DNA from: a virus
Length of the DNA: 24,042 nucleotides
IMG/VR virus record: IMGVR_UViG_3300044295_000220
Span: 1-24,042 of that record
Direction: 5' to 3' (one strand)
Part shown: piece by piece, positions 7,532-14,443 of the stretch
How the letters are laid out: the number at the start of each line of letters is the position of its first letter
How positions within the stretch are numbered: position 1 is the first letter of the stretch
Translations under genes and position numbers: made by a program
The notes under the pieces: model-generated
The model's database searches: none
The model's input: only the letters and a program-made list of their open reading frames with translations
What the model was told of the DNA's origin: nothing

Positions 7532-7839
7532 TGCCAAACAAGTTTAACTTGCCAGAACCAATAACATTTAAAAGAACCACTCCTAAGGACCCAAAGAGAA
7601 TTATCAATACAAAGCCGCGCCTAAATGTGGTTGATAAAAATGGCAATCCTCAAAAGCCACTAGGTGTGATTGCATCTCAGAGAGTTAGGACCGAAGGCGT
7701 TCTAACATCAGTATATTTAAACTCTATCAATGAATGGAGTGAGGATACAGGGGTAAGTAAAGAAGAATATGCCCTGAGTAAGCTCAATGAGTTTCTTACA
7801 GAAACTAGACGTGGTATTAAGGGACAGGAAAAGAAATAA
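7531..7839 (+). CDS. Hypothetical protein (102 aa)
   Basis: This gene starts on the last base of the preceding stop (TAATG). The product has a Lys/Arg/Pro-rich N-terminal half, likely flexible (KRTTPKDPKRI), then a compact C-terminal half with helix-forming residues from about 60 to 95 (NSINEWSEDTGVSKEEYALS and following). I recognise no family. The C-terminal part looks like a small helix-turn-helix or oligomerisation unit, but no convincing DNA-binding signature is visible. It is tightly coupled to the methyltransferase upstream and to the 531-residue protein five bases downstream. Confidence 0.65.
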   Translation: MPNKFNLPEPITFKRTTPKDPKRIINTKPRLNVVDKNGNPQKPLGVIASQRVRTEGVLTSVYLNSINEWSEDTGVSKEEYALSKLNEFLTETRRGIKGQEKK

Positions 7840-7844
7840 TAGGT

Positions 7845-9440
7845 ATGGAACTAACAGAAAAGTCTAACTTGCCTACACAACATGATTACTATCTACACAT
7901 GCATGTATCAGGGCCAAGTGAGGAAGGTAATTTAGGGGCTGGTCATAGAGACCACACAACTGTTTCACTTCCTTTCAAGGTTCCCGCTGGAAAGAAAGGG
8001 GCTAGAGCGCACCCTGACACGGCATGGAGAACTAAGACCCTAAAAGATAGCTTGAAAAAGGTTAAGTCTGGGGCAGTATCATGGAAGACGTTTGGCAAGA
8101 AAGACGGTTCGGAAGCAGTTGTTCCCGTTAGAGGTAATATAAAGCTACACGGCTATTCATTTTCATATCTGCCGAAGTCTGAGGCTATAGATGCCTCAGT
8201 AAATGGGGCTAATTCGATGAAGGAAGCCCATCCTAGCAAGCTGAAACGCCCTAAGCCGAAGGTCAAAAAGAAGCCTCTGAGAGAGAATTATAGGTCTCTT
8301 GAAGGGGTCTATATGACTATGCAGATGGGTATAAACGAGATCATTGGCGAGCAAAAGATTATAGACGAAGCTAACGCTGAGGCGGATAGCTCATTAGAGG
8401 TTATCGAGGAAGGGTTCTTTAAGCGTCTATTAGGTATAAAGCCAAAGGAAAAGCCTGAGTTATTCAGCGGGGCTGTTTACAATCAAACTACAAAAGAGTT
8501 TGCAGGGCATATCTTTTTACCTGCAAGGCCTCATAGAGATGAAGAATTAAGCTATCCAGACAATACAGGTATGGGCCTTCATAAGATGAGCATTCGAGGA
8601 ATGTCCCATCACGAAGACGCAAAGTTTGATAAAAAGAACAATACTGTAGAATGGAAACATGCTGAGGGTAAAAAGGGAAACAATACCCTTTATCACCATA
8701 TCAACAGATACATGAGCACTTGGACAGAGCCATTTAAGGGGGCTTCTCAGTCTGATATTGAAGATCATGCCCATAGAATGGCAACGGATATTTCCCGTGC
8801 CATCGTACAGCATCAATCTATTGCTCATAAAGAACTTGAGCCACATGAGGTTGAGCAACATATGAATGCTATGGACCATCATATTGGAGAGTATCATAAA
8901 GCTAAAGCAGATCATGCAACCATGACAGCCGAGCTAGAGAAATACAAAAACTCATTTGATCCTAAGAGCCCTGATTACAATCAATTACGTGTTAGGGCTA
9001 CAGGTTATAACCCTGGTCATCCTGGAATCCTAAAGACGAGAGAGGCTAAGTCCATTCAGATAGGCGTCCAGAAGGCCAAAAATGCAATGGACAAGCATGA
9101 GCATCACTATAAATATCATCAGCGTGTGTTAGGATCGCAAAGAGCATTTAAAGGACTTATTGGAGACGAAAATATGTCAGAAGAAACAAAGATTGACCCT
9201 AAGGTGGCGTATTACGCTAACATGATCAAGACTTCAACGTTTCTAAGAGAACAATTAATAGCTACCAGACCTACAAATAGATCAATGGGGGCCACAACGG
9301 CTCGCCCTGGAGCCAAGATTGCTAGCAGAACCAGCAAGCCAACGAGTGGCGGGGTTCCTCCTATGAAGCCTGGAGGCGGTGCAACTCAAACTAATATGCA
9401 TAGAATGAGTGCTGATAAGCCTGGGGTTCCGAAGCGTTAA
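7845..9440 (+). CDS. Large uncharacterised protein, His-rich, basic, multi-segment
   Basis: A 531-residue protein with no enzyme motif I recognise. Three parts are visible. Residues 1-120 are rich in His and aromatics (YLHMHVSGP, GAGHRDHTTV) and may be beta-rich. Residues about 128-210 contain a Lys/Pro linker (KLKRPKPKVKKKP) and an amphipathic helical section. Residues about 210-440 are strikingly His-rich and helical (SHHEDAKF, YHHINRY, QHMNAMDHHIGEYHKAKADH, HEHHYKYHQR), possibly metal binding or coiled coil. The C-terminal 60 residues are Gly/Pro/Thr/Arg-rich and probably disordered. The His spacing is not that of HD, metallopeptidase or HNH sites. It is the last gene before a late promoter. 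Candidates are an internal or injected virion protein, or a host-takeover protein; neither can be shown here. Confidence 0.7.
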   Translation: MELTEKSNLPTQHDYYLHMHVSGPSEEGNLGAGHRDHTTVSLPFKVPAGKKGARAHPDTAWRTKTLKDSLKKVKSGAVSWKTFGKKDGSEAVVPVRGNIKLHGYSFSYLPKSEAIDASVNGANSMKEAHPSKLKRPKPKVKKKPLRENYRSLEGVYMTMQMGINEIIGEQKIIDEANAEADSSLEVIEEGFFKRLLGIKPKEKPELFSGAVYNQTTKEFAGHIFLPARPHRDEELSYPDNTGMGLHKMSIRGMSHHEDAKFDKKNNTVEWKHAEGKKGNNTLYHHINRYMSTWTEPFKGASQSDIEDHAHRMATDISRAIVQHQSIAHKELEPHEVEQHMNAMDHHIGEYHKAKADHATMTAELEKYKNSFDPKSPDYNQLRVRATGYNPGHPGILKTREAKSIQIGVQKAKNAMDKHEHHYKYHQRVLGSQRAFKGLIGDENMSEETKIDPKVAYYANMIKTSTFLREQLIATRPTNRSMGATTARPGAKIASRTSKPTSGGVPPMKPGGGATQTNMHRMSADKPGVPKR

Positions 9441-9445
9441 TAATA

Positions 9446-9453
9446 TATAAATA
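9446..9453 (+). promoter_or_regulatory. T4-type late promoter (TATAAATA)
   Basis: An exact match to the T4 late-promoter element TATAAATA lies in the 45-base intergenic gap after 9440, 40 bases before the start of a virion-type gene. T4-type late transcription uses gp55 (sigma) and gp33 with the sliding clamp. Position, exact sequence and downstream structural gene agree; expected chance matches in a window of this composition are one to two. Confidence 0.75.
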
Positions 9454-9485
9454 ACAAACAATAATAATTTAGAGGGAATACTTTT

Positions 9486-10100
9486 ATGGCCTTATGGGGT
9501 TCTATAGACAGAGCAAATAGCTCTCCGATTTTCACAGCGGCTCAGTTTAATTTAGCTGCTAATTCAGATAACAGAGATGCATTATTCACTAACTCAACTG
9601 CCGATGCTTTTATTACGGGTAAGACAGTTGGTGTATTTGGTGTTAATGACAATGAGCAAGCGGCTTCATTAGGTAAGTTTCCTCATACAGGATGGATTAT
9701 CAAGACAACGGGTTCTGGCGGTCGCGCGGGTCGTGTGACGTATGAATGCCTTGTTGCAGGTGGTTTTTCTGTTGACGCTAACGTGTCAGGTACGCCTAAC
9801 AACGCAATCGTTATCTCCATTCATCCTACCAGCAAATCAGTTAACGATAACTTATCAACTACGTTCTCTATTAATGCTGTTACAGCCCCTCCTGGTGGTA
9901 CTATTACCTATCTATGGCAGGCTAATACAGGAAGTGGATTCGCCAACCTTACAAACGCTGGCGTGTATAGCAACGTTACTACAGCAACATTGTCTATCTC
10001 TAACGTCCATAGCTTAAACGCAGTTTCATATCAGTGCTTCCTAAGATCAACGGGCGCTGTTAACGTAACATCAAACTCAGCTACACTAACAGTCGTCTAA
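9486..10100 (+). CDS. Virion/surface protein with C-terminal Ig-like domain
   Basis: A 204-residue protein in two parts. Residues 1-95 (MALWGSIDRANSSPIF start, then ALFTNSTADAFITGKTVGVFGV and GWIIKTTGSGGRAGRVTYECLVA) match a module I know from T4-like marine and cyanophage structural proteins. Residues about 108-204 form an immunoglobulin-like domain: TYLWQ holds the core Trp, LSISNVHSLNAVSYQC carries the usual F-strand Tyr-x-Cys pattern, and SATLTVV is the final strand. Ig domains on T4-type virions (for example Hoc) often bind host surfaces or mucus glycans. The start is supported by GAGGG at 9472-9476 and a late promoter at 9446. The exact virion location is unknown. Confidence 0.75.
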   Translation: MALWGSIDRANSSPIFTAAQFNLAANSDNRDALFTNSTADAFITGKTVGVFGVNDNEQAASLGKFPHTGWIIKTTGSGGRAGRVTYECLVAGGFSVDANVSGTPNNAIVISIHPTSKSVNDNLSTTFSINAVTAPPGGTITYLWQANTGSGFANLTNAGVYSNVTTATLSISNVHSLNAVSYQCFLRSTGAVNVTSNSATLTVV

Positions 10101-10118
10101 TAAGCGACTGTTATTATA
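10088..10118 (+). terminator. Possible weak terminator hairpin
   Basis: An 8-bp perfect stem, AACAGTCG (10088-10095) with CGACTGTT (10105-10112), has a 9-base loop containing the stop codon of the upstream gene. The following bases (ATTATATAAT) are AT-rich but not a proper T-run, so termination would be partial at best; an mRNA 3'-end or processing structure is the alternative. Confidence 0.45.
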
Positions 10119-10124
10119 TAATGG

Positions 10125-10550
10125 ATGATAGATAATAAAAACCCAATATTGACGAATGATAATTTTGTCCTTTATGCTGCAAAGTATTATGACAATCCTC
10201 AATGTCATTCTATAGAAGAGTTTCTTGAAGACTTAAAACGATTTAAGTACATTAAGAAACTCTTCACTCGTTATGAGAACACTTCTGAATTGAAAGAGAA
10301 GTTGATTCTTAATCATGTCATTGTTTTAAACAATGTATTTGGTCCTTTCCATGTGGTACGAATGTTCTTTCTGAAAATACCAGAGAAACATTTATGCTAT
10401 CTCAAACCATTCTTAGTGTTTCTTGATATACTCCCTGATAGGGTTTATAATATAGGGATAAATAAGAAGAGATACGATACTGATGATATATCATTAGATC
10501 AAGAAATCGTCAATAAACTAAGAGAAATATTGAATAATGCAGCAGGATAA
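10125..10550 (+). CDS. Conserved T4-like phage protein (DUF7207-type)
   Basis: A 141-residue protein. The pattern NPILTNDNFVLYAAKYYDNP, then SIEEFLEDLKRFKYIKKLFTRY, KEKLILNHVIVLNNVFG, and LKPFLVFLDILP is one I associate with a conserved protein encoded by most cyanomyoviruses and other exo T4-like phages (DUF7207). It is an all-helical protein without catalytic residues, and its function is not established. In such phages it sits among virion or assembly genes, as here after an Ig-domain protein. Start ATG 10125 has only a weak ribosome-binding site. The last 14 bases overlap the next small gene. Confidence 0.75.
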   Translation: MIDNKNPILTNDNFVLYAAKYYDNPQCHSIEEFLEDLKRFKYIKKLFTRYENTSELKEKLILNHVIVLNNVFGPFHVVRMFFLKIPEKHLCYLKPFLVFLDILPDRVYNIGINKKRYDTDDISLDQEIVNKLREILNNAAG

Positions 10551-10686
10551 AACAACAAACGAAAGTGAAGTCGCCGTTAATTCAATTGGTAGTGGAAGCG
10601 GTGTGGCGATGTTTGATCCTAAACTAGGGAATGGTAAAGTTCTTCGTCGTCGCAGATTGAGGGATACAATACCGAAAAGGAAGTAG
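10537..10686 (+). CDS. Small basic protein, 49 aa
   Basis: This short gene starts at ATG 10537 inside the end of the previous gene and stops at TAG 10684-10686. The product has a Gly/Ser/Asn-rich middle (NSIGSGSGVAMFDPKLGNG) and a strongly basic end (KVLRRRRLRDTIPKRK). The same order, a neutral Gly/Ser segment, an FDP-type motif and a poly-Lys/Arg tail, occurs in very small proteins next to the equivalent gene in other T4-like phages, as far as I recall, which supports a real gene. Base 10551-10686 would otherwise be an unexplained gap in a densely packed region. The basic tail suggests nucleic-acid or capsid-lumen contact; function unknown. Confidence 0.65.
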   Translation: MQQDKTTNESEVAVNSIGSGSGVAMFDPKLGNGKVLRRRRLRDTIPKRK

Positions 10687-10694
10687 CTTAAGTA

Positions 10695-11036
10695 ATGAAT
10701 ATCCCAAATGAAGTAGTTTGGATATTAGTGGCAATTCTTGGGGGAGCAGCTAGATATTTTGATAGATATCTAAAAGGTGAAGAGACACTTTTATTTGTTA
10801 GATTGATATCAACTATTATAGTTACTGGTTTTACTGGTTATATGTGTTCTCAAGTTATATTGTTATTATATCCACAATGGGTCACGATTGGAGCGGGGGT
10901 CGGGGGATACGCGGGAACACAGATTATGGATATGATATTTGAATTAGTGAAATTGAAACTAGGAGATGCAAATAAGGTTGTGAGGGATGAAAGTAAACCC
11001 TCGGCAACCAAGCCGACAATTGGAAAGAAAAAATAA
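10695..11036 (+). CDS. Putative holin (holin superfamily III / LydA-like)
   Basis: A 113-residue membrane protein. Hydrophobic segments are at about 7-20 (WILVAILGGAAR), 33-58 (FVRLISTIIVTGFTGYMCSQ and onward) and 62-85 (TIGAGVGGYAGTQIMDMIF), followed by a charged, Lys-rich cytoplasmic tail (90-113). The G-(A/V)GGYAGTxxMD pattern in the last segment is typical of LydA-like phage holins. Holins form pores that release or activate the endolysin at lysis time. No endolysin is visible in this window. It overlaps the next gene by one base (TAATG), and that gene is its shortened paralogue. Confidence 0.65.
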   Translation: MNIPNEVVWILVAILGGAARYFDRYLKGEETLLFVRLISTIIVTGFTGYMCSQVILLLYPQWVTIGAGVGGYAGTQIMDMIFELVKLKLGDANKVVRDESKPSATKPTIGKKK

Positions 11037-11236
11037 TGATGCAAATGCCAAGCCAATCGTTAGTATATAAAATACTGCTTATTATTCTTAAAATGTTTGT
11101 AGCAGGATTTTTTGGTTATTGTGCATCATTATTCTATATAACTAATTACACATTAATGTTCGCAGGTATATTAGGCCATCTTGGAGTCTATTTCTTTGAA
11201 TACCTGTTAGAACATTTCAGTAGGAAACCATTATAA
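11036..11236 (+). CDS. Second, shorter holin-like membrane protein (paralogue of upstream gene)
   Basis: A 66-residue membrane protein with two hydrophobic segments, about 10-35 and 38-60. It aligns with the second half of the upstream holin: GFFGYCAS against GFTGYMCS, then after a similar spacing AGILGHLGVYFFEYLLEHF against AGVGGYAGTQIMDMIFELV. It lacks the first segment and the long charged tail of its neighbour. Tandem paralogous holins of different length often act as a holin and antiholin pair, or as a hetero-oligomer; that role is inferred. It starts on the stop codon of the upstream gene and ends directly before the next ATG. Confidence 0.65.
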   Translation: MMQMPSQSLVYKILLIILKMFVAGFFGYCASLFYITNYTLMFAGILGHLGVYFFEYLLEHFSRKPL

Positions 11237-11905
11237 ATGAATAATCTATTGGTGGTGCTTTTTATTATTCTTGTTGAAGGATGCCTTATCACCTGGGCCG
11301 TTTATAAAAAAGATGATACTTCTAATATATTACGTTCTCTAATGACTGTTAACATGGTGTTGACTGGTCTGTTATCGAGCGCAGTATTTTCTTTGTTAGG
11401 TTTCTGGGCTAATATTGGTTCAGTGTTATTCTCGGCTGTGTTTTTTATTCAATACATAGTTATACAAAAGTTTGGTTTTGATATAGCTAAGGCTAATTTA
11501 TTTAGAGTGTTTGTAGTTATTGCGGCAACAATTTTGATAACCCAACCGCTAGGATTTTTAACAGGACCATTTTTGGCTTCAACAATTAGCACGTCATTAG
11601 TTAATATTTTGGCTGTAGCCCCAACCACACAGACATTATCAGTGTTGGCTTTCTTTATTTCTCAGACATTGTTTTTGCATATGGTAGAGAAATGTAAAAA
11701 CAAATTGGAACCACATATTAATTTCTTTGTATGGTTTACTTTGACTAACATTCTAAGTTCTGCGATATTCCTTCCGTTAAACTTCTACTATCAACCTCTT
11801 TCAATAATATTGAATCTGTTTTTGACAGCCATAACGTTTAAGGCTATAATCGGAGCTATATTTACTCCGTTCGTGCTCTATATGAGCAAAAAGAACATTT
11901 TATAA
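11237..11905 (+). CDS. Polytopic membrane protein resembling VUT/YhhQ-type transporter
   Basis: A 222-residue, very hydrophobic protein with six or seven membrane segments (about 3-20, 36-56, 58-78, 88-106, 125-148, 160-180, 185-215). The last third follows the layout of the VUT (YhhQ, queuosine-precursor/vitamin uptake) family: LAFFISQTLFLHMVEKCKNK, a short polar turn, a helix TLTNILSSAIF, and a final FKAIIGAIFTPFVLYM ending in a TPxxxY motif. The membrane-embedded Asp residues typical of that family after SQ and after the second helix are not present, so transport specificity is doubtful. No queuosine or 7-deazaguanine genes are seen here. It abuts two holin-like genes, so a lysis-related membrane role is an alternative. 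Confidence 0.6.
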   Translation: MNNLLVVLFIILVEGCLITWAVYKKDDTSNILRSLMTVNMVLTGLLSSAVFSLLGFWANIGSVLFSAVFFIQYIVIQKFGFDIAKANLFRVFVVIAATILITQPLGFLTGPFLASTISTSLVNILAVAPTTQTLSVLAFFISQTLFLHMVEKCKNKLEPHINFFVWFTLTNILSSAIFLPLNFYYQPLSIILNLFLTAITFKAIIGAIFTPFVLYMSKKNIL

Positions 11906-11914
11906 TGAGGTTAT

Positions 11915-12928
11915 ATGTCGTGGTTAGAAGTAAAATATGTAATGTTGATTTCGTCGCGTCTTCATCGCTTCCAAAAGAAGAGCGGCAACCTATTTAATTT
12001 TCGTTGCCCTTTCTGTGGAGATTCAGAGCAGCATAAGAACAAAGCTAGAGCCTATATGTTTGAAAGGCTTGGCACCTTCCGTTTTTATTGTCACAACTGT
12101 ATGGTATCCCTTAGATATGAACAGTTCCTTAAGAAGTTTGACAGCGGTATCTATGAACAATTCTTGCTAGAGAAATTGGAAGGTAGCGATGAACACATAC
12201 TCAATCAACATGCTGAACGATTAAAAACAGAGTTTAATAACGATGCTCTTAACAGCATTATGCTTCTTACTTCTTTACCTTTGGATTCTTTACCGTACCA
12301 ATATATACTAAATCGAAAACTCCCAGACAAGTTTATTTCAACTCTTTACTACTGCGAAACATTCAAGGCTTGGACAAATAAGCAATTAGCTGGTAAGTTC
12401 GCTAAGACAACTCCTGATGAACCTCGTATTATTATCCCAATGAAAGATAAAAATGGGGTGATGTTTGGGTTCCAAGGGAGAGCAATTCTAGACACCCCAA
12501 ATAATTTAAGATATATCAGCATCATGCTTGACGAAACCAAGCCAAAGATATATGGTTTGGACAGAGTTGACTTTAATTATCGTTTCTACTGCCTTGAAGG
12601 TCCATTTGATTCGATGTTTCTTCCTAACGCCATAGCTACGGCTGGCGGTAAGATTACATCTGAGTTGATGAAATGTAATGTAAATATTGATAATGCTATT
12701 GTATTATATGATAATGAACCACATAATCAACATATCGTAAAGGCTCTTAGATCGGCTGTAATGTCGAATAAGAAGGTTATGATTTGGCCATCTTCGGTAC
12801 AGCATAAAGATTTGAATGACCTTGCTAAGGCAGGTTGGAGCCTAGAGAAGATCAAGGAAATGGCTGAGCAAAGAACCTTCCAAGGCCTAGAGGCTGAACT
12901 AGAGTTTGCATCGTGGAGTAAGTGTTAA
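11915..12928 (+). CDS. 61: DNA primase (gp61-like)
   Basis: A 337-residue DnaG/gp61-type primase. The N-terminal zinc ribbon is FRCPFCGDS (C31, C34) and FYCHNC (C59, C62). The TOPRIM catalytic domain has the acidic CLEGPFDS at 226-233 (E228) and IVLYDNEPH at 262-270 (D266, E268), with IATAGGK between them. Length and architecture fit T4 gp61. It synthesises RNA primers on the lagging strand in a complex with the gp41 helicase, encoded at 4116-5549. A short TGAGG (11905-11909) lies ahead of the ATG. Its stop overlaps the next start (TAATG). Confidence 0.93.
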   Translation: MSWLEVKYVMLISSRLHRFQKKSGNLFNFRCPFCGDSEQHKNKARAYMFERLGTFRFYCHNCMVSLRYEQFLKKFDSGIYEQFLLEKLEGSDEHILNQHAERLKTEFNNDALNSIMLLTSLPLDSLPYQYILNRKLPDKFISTLYYCETFKAWTNKQLAGKFAKTTPDEPRIIIPMKDKNGVMFGFQGRAILDTPNNLRYISIMLDETKPKIYGLDRVDFNYRFYCLEGPFDSMFLPNAIATAGGKITSELMKCNVNIDNAIVLYDNEPHNQHIVKALRSAVMSNKKVMIWPSSVQHKDLNDLAKAGWSLEKIKEMAEQRTFQGLEAELEFASWSKC

Positions 12929-13158
12929 TGAGTGTAAGTATAATCATAAAGGCTCAAGTAGGTGACAAGTTTTTTGATATAGAATACACAGAACAGTGTA
13001 TTGAGGATTTCAAGAAATATACCACAAACCCTGAACTTGAGTTAGGTCAGTTGATGTTTGCTGAGTATGAGGCATTAAAGAAAAGAGTTAAGCTGTATGA
13101 ACTATCTAAGAAAGCTGAAACAGAACAGACCAAGGCGAAAACCCCAACACAAGACTAA
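12928..13158 (+). CDS. Small hypothetical protein (76 aa)
   Basis: Start ATG 12928 overlaps the primase stop. The product begins with a predicted beta-hairpin (SIIIKAQVGDKFFDIEY), followed by long helical segments and a Lys/Glu/Thr-rich tail (KKAETEQTKAKTPTQD). There is no recognised motif. The tight coupling to the primase suggests co-translation; no function is proposed. Confidence 0.6.
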   Translation: MSVSIIIKAQVGDKFFDIEYTEQCIEDFKKYTTNPELELGQLMFAEYEALKKRVKLYELSKKAETEQTKAKTPTQD

Positions 13159-13210
13159 GGAAGAGCTTCAACAAGAGCACCTTTACTATTCATTTCTTGA
13201 GGGAAAGAAT

Positions 13211-13474
13211 ATGGCCTCTATCATAATTGATAAGGCAGAAAAGAAAGTGAAGGATAATGGTCAGGTTGTTGATTGGTTAAAAATATTTGCGGAGATGGAT
13301 TGGGAAAACCTTGCCCGCCAGTATTCATGTGATGCAACTAATTTTAGATATGGGGTAGCAACCGCTTTAGAAAATAATCCAGGATTTGCAGAGAGCATTA
13401 AGAAGAAAAAAGCTGAACATAAAAAAATAGTTGATATTTGGGCTACAATGACTAGGAGACCACATGGCAGTTGA
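13211..13474 (+). CDS. Small hypothetical protein (87 aa)
   Basis: ATG 13211 has an excellent ribosome-binding site, GAGGGAA at 13199-13205, and is preferred. An in-frame ATG at 13097 would add 38 residues but overlaps the preceding gene by 62 bases and has no ribosome-binding site; the intervening residues (EELQQEHLYYSFLEGKN) look protein-like, so the longer form is not excluded. The product is helical: VDWLKIFAEMDWENLARQYS and then FRYGVATALENNPGF suggest two or three packed helices that may form a small helix-turn-helix unit. The C-terminus overlaps thyX by 11 bases. No function recognised. Confidence 0.6.
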   Translation: MASIIIDKAEKKVKDNGQVVDWLKIFAEMDWENLARQYSCDATNFRYGVATALENNPGFAESIKKKKAEHKKIVDIWATMTRRPHGS

Positions 13475-14153
13475 ATTGATTGGATCGTTAAAACCTACAC
13501 AGAAGTTTCAGGAGAGAACGGGGTGTGAAGATGGAGAGGATTTGATATCCTATTGTGCACGGGTATCCAATCCATCTAATCAGGACAACTTTGATACCGC
13601 CCCCAAGCTTCTTAAGTATTGTATTCGTAAAAAGCATTGGTCCGTATTTGAGATGGCCGATGTGTTGTTTGAAATCAATTGCACAAGAGACATTGGCAGG
13701 CAAATCCTAAGGCATCGTTCGTTCTGTTATCAGGAGTTTTCTCAGCGATATGCAGAACCAAACCCCGAGGATTTCGTGATTAGAGAATGCCGCTTTCAGG
13801 ATATGACTAACCGTCAATCCTCAATCGAGGTTGATCCATTTAACGAGTCGGATACGGCAATTGCCGCATGGTGGTATAAGACACAGCAAGAGGTTTTAGA
13901 TTTCACTCTTGGGAAGTATAAGGAAGCCCGAGAGAAGAACATTGCCAAGGAACAAGCGAGGGTGCTGCTACCTGAGGGTCTTACCCCTTCGGTAATGTAT
14001 ATGAAGGGTAGCCTACGTTCGTGGTTCCATTATTGCACCCTGAGAATGGATAAGGGAACACAAAAGGAACACAGAATTATTGCAAGAGAATGTTGGGATG
14101 CCCTAACAGAAGAATTTTTGTTCCTCAATGAAATTGACGTGGAGTCTCACTAA
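13464..14153 (+). CDS. thyX: Flavin-dependent thymidylate synthase ThyX
   Basis: A 229-residue protein with the ThyX signature RHRx7S: RHRSFCYQEFS at 83-93, followed by QRY. The N-terminal ISYCARVSNPSNQD and LKYCIRKKHWSVFEM segments and the late EQARVLLPEGLTPSVMYMKGSLRSWFHYCTLRM block (dUMP and FAD contacts) are all typical. ThyX makes dTMP from dUMP using methylene-tetrahydrofolate and FADH2, feeding phage DNA synthesis. T4 itself uses the unrelated ThyA-type enzyme (gene td). AGGAG at 13454-13458 supports the ATG at 13464. It belongs to a nucleotide-metabolism run with nrdA, nrdB and a MazG-like gene. Confidence 0.95.
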   Translation: MAVELIGSLKPTQKFQERTGCEDGEDLISYCARVSNPSNQDNFDTAPKLLKYCIRKKHWSVFEMADVLFEINCTRDIGRQILRHRSFCYQEFSQRYAEPNPEDFVIRECRFQDMTNRQSSIEVDPFNESDTAIAAWWYKTQQEVLDFTLGKYKEAREKNIAKEQARVLLPEGLTPSVMYMKGSLRSWFHYCTLRMDKGTQKEHRIIARECWDALTEEFLFLNEIDVESH

Positions 14154-14443
14154 TGGATTATAGGCATCATTTGAAGTCATGGGTTGGTTTATTCCAACCA
14201 TTATATGACGGAACCAAAACTCATGATCTTAGAGTTATGGATAGAGATTATAAGGTCGGAGATATATGTAAGATATGGGAATGGAACCCAACCACAAGAG
14301 AGTATACAGGCAGGGAGATGTTCTATCAGATAACGTATATCACATCGTCAAAGCATTCCCCGTGTGCCTTTTCTCCCGTGGCTTTGCATGATGCCATGGC
14401 GGTTCTAAGCATTAAAAAGGTTGAGGATGACAAAGATAATTAA
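14153..14443 (+). CDS. DUF3850 (ASCH/PUA-like) protein
   Basis: A 96-residue protein. The N-terminal HHLKSWVGLFQPLYDGTKTHDLRVMDRDYKVGDICKIWEWNP and the later YTGREMFYQITYI match the DUF3850 pattern (HxLKx, DGxKxxExRxxDRxfxVGDxLxLxE, YTGR). This family belongs to the ASCH/PUA-like beta-barrels thought to bind RNA or modified nucleotides. Here the usual E before R is replaced by L (HDLRVMDRD). It may regulate translation or bind a nucleotide; neither is shown. It is co-translated with thyX (TAATG) and overlaps the next gene by 17 bases. Confidence 0.8.
   Translation: MDYRHHLKSWVGLFQPLYDGTKTHDLRVMDRDYKVGDICKIWEWNPTTREYTGREMFYQITYITSSKHSPCAFSPVALHDAMAVLSIKKVEDDKDN

Noticed and set aside
8547-8915. 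Open frame of 122 residues on the minus strand in the 531-residue gene
   Set aside because: Fully antisense to a gene in the collinear + strand run; its hydrophobic, Met/Ile-rich composition is the mirror of His-rich codons.
13097-13210. N-terminal extension of the 87-residue protein from ATG 13097
   Set aside because: Would overlap the upstream gene by 62 bases without a ribosome-binding site, while ATG 13211 has GAGGGAA; kept only as an alternative.
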